The position numbers and the translations under genes are program-made. Under the pieces are notes generated by a model. The model was not told where the DNA came from. It did not search any database and saw only the letters and a program-made list of their open reading frames with translations. This document shows, piece by piece, positions 61,201 to 64,000 of a stretch of 64,000 nucleotides of DNA (positions within the stretch are counted from its first letter, which is position 1; each line of letters opens with the position of its first letter). The stretch spans positions 522,421 to 586,420 of the forward strand of contig NW_019091474.1 in assembly GCF_001949145.1 (NCBI RefSeq). The letters run 5' to 3'. The DNA is from Acanthaster planci (lineage: Eukaryota; Echinodermata; Asteroidea; Valvatida; Acanthasteridae).

Positions 61201-64000
61201 CAGCAAAGCAATGCCGCGACCAGAGCACCGATAAGCCTCTCATGACTAGCAGTCCAATCAACGATCAACCAACAGTGGCTGCGAGCAGTCCTAAATCAAT
61301 TGCCTCCGATGTAGGAATCAAAGTCATTGTCGACTCGCCGATTGTCAAGAGCAACACATCAACTCAAGAGACTCCAGTGAAAATGGAGCAGCCAGTCCCA
61401 GTGCCGTCACCACTCAGTAATCAGAATGTCTGGTACGAGCGCCTCAAGGATAACAGCAACGAAGCACCCTCTGTGGATTCTGCAGATATGCCAATGATCA
61501 CAGTGGAACCTGCACCACCACCAAAGCCACCAAGAGCAGTAGGACAGGAGCAGACCTCACGCAGTCCTGAAAACGAGGTAAGTCAGACCATAACCCGAAA
61601 AGACCTTGGGGCAAAGTGAGGGCTTGAGGATTCGCACAAAGTCCCCTGAGCGTTTAGGTTTTATTTTTGTCCCAGCATCATTGGCGTACTGTTGCCTTCA
61701 TCATGCCGAGCATTGTAGCATTCTTCAGAATCTTGGCTTCACCACGTGTTTAGAAAATTTGGTGAAAACGTGCTGTTCTTATGAAAAGTGATATACTGCT
61801 TTTCAGGGACTAATCCTGCCGATACTCTCACTCTGTTGGTGGCTTGCATGAACTTCAACATCAGACAAAGTTTAATGTCAAGTCAGAACAGCTTGCAATA
61901 ACCTTGGCCTACATGCATTATGACCAAATAAGTGTAGTGAGATAACACAAAACAAATGTTTGGAGGTTGTTAACGTACTGATACATCTTTTTACTTCAGC
62001 AACTCACTGGGCAAGACATCGTCAAAGCCATCAGCAAGCTGGAGGAGGCCCGCGCAGGCTCCATCCAGAAGATCGAGGACCTGGAGCGCAGACTGGACGA
62101 CCTGGAAGTACAGGAATCAGAAATGTTAAGAGAGGTGGGGCACAAGACCATCCTTCAGTCATCCTTGGATCATCACGTAGTCCTCACTTTGTTTTCATAT
62201 CGTCCTCGCATTGTATTAGCATGGTCCTCAGAAAGTCCTCTTAGTGTCCTCAGTGTGCTTTTAATTTTGTTATCCATTTATTTTTGCCGGCACAGTGCTG
62301 CAGGTGTGGCGGGTTATTCTGTCTTCCAAGCTGGTGCTTGTTAACCATAACCTTCCCTGATCATTCAAAATTTAGTCACAGCTTTTGGAAATTTTGTAGG
62401 ATTGACACAGTCACAGCTCAGCTATTATTACTTTTTCATTGCGTTGATCGTCCTTAAAAAGCACATGCACAAAGAAGGTGTCATTGATTTCTTTCTCAGT
62501 GGAGGAACTTCTGAAGGGTTGGAAAGGTTTTTTTGCTAAATGCCCAGGGATTGGGGTTGTCAAAGAAGTGTCTTCAGCGTAGCACATGTACATTAGTTGT
62601 GGGTAATTATATTGAAGCCAAATGAAACACATGGGAACACATTGCATCAGCGGATGAAAATCAGTACACAGTGAATTCAATGAGAGGCGCACTGTTTCCT
62701 GGATGGAGTCCTCTTTAGAGAGTACGGTACACACACATGCACAGCTTTATTCACATTTATGGTTGAAACTTGAGTCATGCACGCTACTGAGTATGGTGCG
62801 CTCTGCACAACATTCTCAATTCCTGCTCTGACCCTAAAATGACACTACTTTTTACGCCCAGGCCTGTGGTACAGGTGATTTTGTGACCCAATTCCCTTAA
62901 CCATCTTGAATTTCCCCCCCCCCCCCGTAAAAGTCCATCTGTTGACCCATTTGGAGCTCAACTTATACATTGCATTTTATTTATTTATCTTTTTCACTGC
63001 TAAAAATTTCCTTGCCTAATTTTGGTTGTTATCCTTTTCTCTCTTTTCCTTTTTTTTTTCATTTTTATGTTTTGTGTCCACTGTCTCGTGACTCGTTTTC
63101 CTTCCAAAATCCTTCTCATCTTTCTTCTAAACAACGTTTCTTCCATCCCGGTCAACACCGATTTGGTTTTACTGTCCTTTCTGTCCTCCTTTTAATCTCT
63201 AACTATTACTACTCGTTCCCTTTGGACAAACTTTATTGTTCTTTTGGGCCGTGGTGTCAATCCTCTTGCATTTGCTTGCTACGCTGCATTGCCTGTTGCA
63301 CTGAAATTTGCACAACTACCGGTATTTACATTTCTCCACCTCACTTTTACATCTTTCCACATTTAATATTCTTGACATGATCTGTTTCCCCAAAATATTA
63401 ATCACACACTTACAACTTTAAAACATCTCACTGGTTCATAACTTTGGGTTATTTCCGTTTTCACGGACCCAACATAAAACCATCTAATCGCATGATCGCA
63501 CAAATCCACTGACCCACAATGCACCAAAACATACTTGCCTGCCCATCCTATTAACTGCCACTGTTACCCGGATGTTACAATCCGTATCCTGTACGACTCT
63601 TCGTTCCCCCCCCCCGGTCACGTGACCTTCCTCTGATCCTCACATGGTCATTGCGTGGCCATTGCACGTCTTGTCTCTTGGTCACCACATGATCGTCACA
63701 TGACCCAGATGGAGATAGAGGCTGCGCTCTTGGAGGGCGAACACCGCAGCGAGCTGACACAGTTGCAGCAGGAGCAGGAACTGTTGGGCACGCTCAAACG
63801 CACCAAGCACAGTATTACCAGAAAGGCCATAGAGCAACGTGAAAGGGTCCGTTCTTGATTAGGAGTGACAGTCCCTCGTCCACTACACCCTGCTGATCCC
63901 TCATCAAAATGACAGAAAAAGTGTAACCCACAATCCCTGCTGTTTATTTTAGACTTATGTGCCGCATATGTCTACCTCCTCCCCCACAAAATTAAACTCA
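37147..64000 (+). CDS. PHLDB1: PHLDB/LL5 family gene (pleckstrin homology-like domain family B), multi-exon, cut off at the right edge
   Basis: Gene-level entry for the exons listed separately. Eight exons with GT/AG borders join in one frame, giving up to 879 residues. The order matches PHLDB1: a segment ending in PHLVSLGG and LSTAITLLPL-like text, then an FHA domain (about 120-215), a long Ser/Thr-rich linker, a helix with the hallmark ERQRMEEILNICAEY (about 621-635), and the start of the central coiled coil. Known LL5/PHLDB proteins bind PI(3,4,5)P3 through a C-terminal PH domain and recruit CLASP to the basal cortex. That PH domain is not in the window, so the gene continues past 64000. 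Vertebrate PHLDB1 keeps the FHA domain and PHLDB2 lacks it, so this is probably the single invertebrate pro-orthologue. The symbol is used in that sense. The true start is uncertain: 37147 or 45116. Confidence 0.93.
38381..38650 (+). mobile_element. tRNA-derived SINE copy in the first PHLDB intron
   Basis: Starts GGGAGTCAGG, then an A-box-like TTGGCATAGTGG (38391-38402) and a B box, GGTTCAAATCC (38434-38444). It continues with CCCACATGTGGG and TTTCCTCCCACCTCTAAAACTGTG and ends in a TAATAATAAT tail. The first ~170 bp match the minus-strand copy at 6890-7264. The 3' part differs, so the two copies are distinct subfamilies or one has a replaced tail. Confidence 0.85.
40894..41142 (-). mobile_element. 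MITE-like element, copy 1 (249 bp, long terminal inverted repeats)
   Basis: Termini GGGTAATTCCAGAAATTAGG and its complement ending TTTCTGGAATTACCC. A second inverted segment lies inside: TGTCCCTGTCACATCTGACA on the left, with a diverged counterpart containing AACAGGGACA on the right. The middle includes GTTCAGAACACATTTTCTAA, which is the reverse complement of the middle of copies 2 and 3, so this copy is inverted relative to them. It has no coding capacity, so it would be non-autonomous. I could not define a target-site duplication with confidence. Confidence 0.85.
42000..42245 (+). mobile_element. MITE-like element, copy 2 (246 bp)
   Basis: GTAATTCCAGAAATTGAGGG at the left end and CCCCTAATTTCTGGAATTAC at the right. 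Internal arms are TGTCCCTGTTACATCAGAC and GTCAGATGTAACAGGGACA. The middle has TTAGAAAATGTGTTCTGAAC as in copy 3. It lies in the same intron as copy 1, about 860 bp away. Confidence 0.85.
45107..45208 (+). CDS. PHLDB1: PHLDB exon 2 (N-terminal extension)
   Basis: 34 codons with an acceptor at GTAACAG|AGG and a strong donor, ATG|GTGAGT, phase 0 at both ends. An in-frame TAA lies six bases upstream, so the reading frame opens at the exon border. The peptide includes SKNFEVRIHAVNAPSPDGEP and ends LEVM. Base composition is more GC-rich than the flanks, as in the other exons. The internal ATG at 45116 has A at -3 and could be the true start codon, making this the first coding exon. The segment lies upstream of anything I can align to vertebrate PHLDB1, so function is unknown. 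Confidence 0.7.
45443..45762. repeat. Tandem duplication, 160-bp unit, two copies
   Basis: Units start AAATGTGAGGTATTTCTGAA at 45443 and 45603 and are nearly identical through TGCCTCTCTTTGTGC, diverging slightly before TTTTGTGTCCTGAAAGCA. The duplication lies about 230 bp into the intron after exon 2. The open minus-strand frames here are by-products of the repeat. Confidence 0.92.
47213..47420. repeat. Dense TACATG palindromic simple repeat
   Basis: Clusters of TACATGTACATG with GTACCAG and ACGTAC variants, in the intron between exons 2 and 3. A second cluster follows at about 47560-47665. Confidence 0.8.
47713..47956. repeat. 63-bp tandem repeat, about four copies
   Basis: Units beginning CATGAAACCAAGGCTGTACT start at 47713, 47776, 47839 and 47902 and are essentially identical. 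Because 63 is divisible by three, frames run through the array on both strands (99 and 141 codons). Their content is the repeat only, and they sit inside a PHLDB intron, so I do not call them genes. Confidence 0.96.
48576..48770 (+). repeat. Degenerate ~32-bp tandem repeat (GTGGGAAAA family)
   Basis: Five to six units of the form GTGGGAAAAGATTTTCACxx...TTTCACACAA, each about 31 to 34 bp. The same motif family occurs at 8573-8765 on the other strand. The plus frame gives a repeating His-Thr-Ser-Gly-Lys-like peptide, but it is intronic and unlikely to be translated. Confidence 0.8.
49318..49437. repeat. 63-bp tandem repeat, left part, running into an assembly gap
   Basis: Unit GTTGATAAACCAGTACACTG... 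starts at 49318 and again at 49381 with few changes, and then the N block begins. The remains of another unit (CATAGTACCATACCATTGGG) follow the gap at 49942-49990, so the unsequenced part is most likely more of the same array. It is unrelated to the 63-bp array at 47713. Confidence 0.92.
49438..49941. other. Assembly gap (504 N) inside a minisatellite
   Basis: Undetermined bases flanked on both sides by units of the same 63-bp repeat. Long reading frames drawn through it are artefacts. Confidence 0.98.
49942..49990. repeat. 63-bp tandem repeat, right remnant after the gap
   Basis: CATACATTGCATAGTACCAT and ATTGGGTGTTAGACCAATAT match the central part of the 49318 unit, confirming that the array spans the gap. 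Confidence 0.9.
50330..50620. repeat. TACATG/ACCGGT palindromic simple repeat cluster
   Basis: A run of GTACATGTAC motifs interspersed with TACCGGTATG and ACGTACGTAC. The 183-codon plus-strand frame over this area is composed mainly of repeat-derived residues. Confidence 0.8.
50889..51135. mobile_element. Inverted-repeat (MITE-like) element, about 247 bp
   Basis: The left arm GGGCCGTTTTCCAATACTCA with CAACTTCGGCTCTGTCTC following is mirrored at the right by GAGACGAAGTTGAGTATTGG and AAAACGGCCC. The arms are about 45 bp, and the centre shows no inverted structure. It explains the 235-codon minus-strand frame at 50751-51458, which overlaps it. It lies in the intron between exons 2 and 3. Confidence 0.8.
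53024..53213. mobile_element. Fold-back element with ~43-bp inverted repeats
   Basis: The left arm CACTGTTGCCATACCTTGTG with ATTCAGGGCAAGCTTTTGC is the inverted complement of GCAAAAGCTTGCCCTGAAT with CACGAGGTATAGCAACAGTG at 53168-53207. About 95 bp lie between the arms. It has no coding capacity and lies 300 bp before exon 3. Confidence 0.85.
53512..53631 (+). CDS. PHLDB1: PHLDB exon 3 (N-terminal extension just before the FHA region)
   Basis: 40 codons following a long pyrimidine tract and TTGCAG, ending CAG|GTAACC, phase 0 both ends. It encodes NMQSSELIVTDHVLTSEELN and ends TQKIIQ. It joins directly to DGSLELTETGKALKV of the next exon, at the point where vertebrate PHLDB1 has a short Gln-Lys-containing leader before its ETGKGLKV-like text. 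The Glu/Asp-rich SEELNELR stretch looks helical. I know no function for this part. Confidence 0.85.
53984..54215. repeat. Composite tandem repeat (24 + 33 = 57 bp)
   Basis: Alternating 24-bp (CTGGTCGGTACCCATACCG...) and 33-bp units, the latter containing TTTCTGGTTGCT, form a 57-bp higher-order unit repeated about three and a half times. Because 57 is divisible by three, open frames of 120 to 139 codons occur on both strands. They lie within the intron between exons 3 and 4, and I do not call genes. Confidence 0.93.
54480..54733 (+). mobile_element. MITE-like element, copy 3 (254 bp)
   Basis: GGGTAATTCCAGAAATTGGG at the left and AATTTCGGGAATTGCC at the right, with inner arms TGTCCCTGTTACATCTGAC and GTCAGATGTGACAGGGACA. 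It has the same orientation and middle as copy 2, and lies in the intron between exons 3 and 4. Confidence 0.85.
55069..55192 (+). CDS. PHLDB1: PHLDB exon 4 (start of the FHA domain)
   Basis: 124 nt between GTGCAG and AG|GTGAGT, entering in phase 0 and leaving in phase 1. The encoded text (residues about 99-140) contains ETGKALKVQSERPHLVSLGG and then STAITLLPLPEG. This is the most recognisable N-terminal signature of PHLDB1 and is close to the human protein. It forms the first strands of the FHA fold (from about residue 120). The split Gly codon at the end is completed in exon 5. Confidence 0.95.
56030..56209 (+). CDS. PHLDB1: PHLDB exon 5 (FHA domain core)
   Basis: 180 nt, phase 1 to phase 1, with acceptor CCTCAG|GC and donor AAG|GTAATA. 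It encodes residues about 140-200: GRTCIG, then DIVIQGKGVQAEQCCIEN, then CTVDGEPV and PTKLTQG. Order and spacing follow the FHA domain of PHLDB1 (and kinesin-3 FHA domains). The Arg, Ser and His that bind phosphothreonine in canonical FHA domains (GR and SxxH) are not present here: Thr follows the Gly of IG, and the SxxH position reads Gln-Ala-Glu-Gln. A four-base alternative AG lies just inside the exon, but using it would break the frame. Confidence 0.96.
56557..56756 (+). repeat. Dispersed ~200-bp repeat, copy 1
   Basis: AATTTACACGGATGTGTG, CTCTCAACATTGTGGCG, AATTGCCAATAGAAAAACAC and GATTCAAAAATGCACGCACC all recur, in the same order, in the inverted copy at 57758-57970. Similarity is about 75 to 80 percent by eye. 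Both copies are in the intron between exons 5 and 6. Confidence 0.85.
57758..57970 (-). repeat. Dispersed ~210-bp repeat, copy 2 (inverted)
   Basis: Reverse complement of 56557-56756 with an extra short segment (about 12 bp) near its minus-strand 3' end. On its own strand a frame containing HSGINETANRNTLIQK parallels HCGVHEIANRKTRIQK in copy 1, so the same frame is open in both. Confidence 0.85.
57971..59811. other. Intron between PHLDB exons 5 and 6 (remaining part): nothing further
   Basis: Unique AT-rich sequence with a few ACCGGTAT motifs. No additional exon, RNA or mobile element was recognised. Confidence 0.6.
59812..61577 (+). CDS. PHLDB1: PHLDB exon 6 (end of FHA, Ser/Thr-rich linker, conserved helix, proline motif)
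   Basis: A single 1766-nt exon, open throughout, entering in phase 1 (TTCCACAG|GT) and leaving in phase 0 (GAG|GTAAGT). It starts with GAMLCFGKSCFFRFNNPSEA, the last FHA strand. A Ser/Thr/Pro-rich linker with many SP and TP sites follows. It includes a serine/threonine run at about residues 476-543 and an EAELKEIM helix resembling the EKDLQEIM segment of PHLDB1. A charged helix at about 590-640 ends with ERQRMEEILNICAEY, a hallmark of PHLDB1 and PHLDB2. Near the end, PPPKPPRA fits a class II SH3-ligand pattern (PxxPxR). GC content is clearly higher than in the flanking introns. Confidence 0.97.
62000..62134 (+). CDS. PHLDB1: PHLDB exon 7 (start of central coiled coil)
   Basis: 45 codons between TTCAG and GAG|GTGGGG, phase 0 both ends. 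It encodes an uninterrupted charged helix with LEEARAGSIQKIEDLERRLD, aligning with the beginning of the coiled coil in PHLDB1 and PHLDB2 that follows the linker. Heptad-like spacing of Ile and Leu supports a coiled coil. The donor is weaker than consensus at +4 to +6. The join to exon 8 reproduces the family pattern, with MLRE followed by MEIEAALLEGE. Confidence 0.93.
62135..63708. other. Intron between PHLDB exons 7 and 8
   Basis: Contains decayed GTCCTCA-type repeats at about 62145-62255, a poly-C tract near 62918, and a T/C-rich zone from 62960 to 63420. A perfect 12-bp palindrome, GGTCACGTGACC, lies at 63616-63627. No further exon was seen. Confidence 0.6.
63709..63846 (+). CDS. PHLDB1: PHLDB exon 8 (coiled coil; last exon in the window)
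   Basis: The acceptor is CATGACCCAG|ATG, phase 0. The encoded MEIEAALLEGEHRSELTQLQ matches the MERALLQGE-like text of PHLDB1 and the ALLDGE text of PHLDB2 in the same place of the coiled coil. The 3' border is uncertain. I placed it at AGG|GTCCGT, which gives 46 codons in phase 0, but that donor departs from consensus. An alternative is CAAC|GTGAAA at 63839. In-frame reading stops at 63856, so the exon must splice before then. Later exons, including the PH domain, are outside the window. Confidence 0.85.

Noticed and set aside
60341-61261. 306-codon minus-strand frame
   Set aside because: It is the antisense shadow of the large PHLDB exon 6, whose plus-strand protein is clearly conserved.

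Overview
This is eukaryotic, animal DNA. There are no bacterial-style genes. The only gene I can identify is split into small exons with GT/AG borders and introns of 0.4 to 8.3 kb. It is an orthologue of the PHLDB/LL5 family (pleckstrin homology-like domain family B), read on the + strand. It keeps the N-terminal FHA domain found in vertebrate PHLDB1. Together with tRNA-derived SINEs, abundant palindromic GTACATGTAC runs and scaffold gaps, this suggests a draft genome of a marine invertebrate. I favour a deuterostome such as an echinoderm, but the sequence does not prove it.

Layout. Positions 1 to about 37100 hold no gene I can name. This stretch contains short palindromic repeats, minisatellites, one SINE, two runs of N plus a single N, and four weak exon candidates. 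The most interesting is at 11990-12146, a possible first exon with a signal peptide. It lies in a 2.4 kb block that is absent from a second, near-identical copy of its flanks at 12845-13480. That pattern looks like two haplotypes laid end to end across the single N at 12843.

From 37147 (or 45116) to the right edge lies the PHLDB gene. Eight exons join without frame breaks: 37147-37218 (tentative), 45107-45208, 53512-53631, 55069-55192, 56030-56209, 59812-61577, 62000-62134 and 63709-63846. They encode up to 879 residues: an N-terminal extension, a degenerate FHA domain (about 120-215), a long Ser/Thr/Pro-rich linker, a conserved helical segment (about 590-640), an SH3-ligand-like proline motif, and the first part of the central coiled coil. 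The remaining coiled coil and the C-terminal PH domain must lie beyond 64000. Known LL5/PHLDB proteins are PI(3,4,5)P3-binding cortical scaffolds that anchor microtubule plus ends through CLASP and organise cortical platforms near the basement membrane.

The PHLDB introns carry many non-autonomous elements. There are three copies of a ~250 bp inverted-repeat (MITE-like) family, two other fold-back elements, an inverted pair of a ~210 bp dispersed repeat, one SINE, and several minisatellites with periods of 57, 63 and 160 bp. One 63-bp array is interrupted by the 504-bp gap at 49438-49941.

I found no new defence, toxin or operon-like system. The items most worth following are the FHA domain that has lost its phosphate-binding residues, the invertebrate N-terminal extension, the presence/absence block with its signal-peptide exon, and the TIR family.
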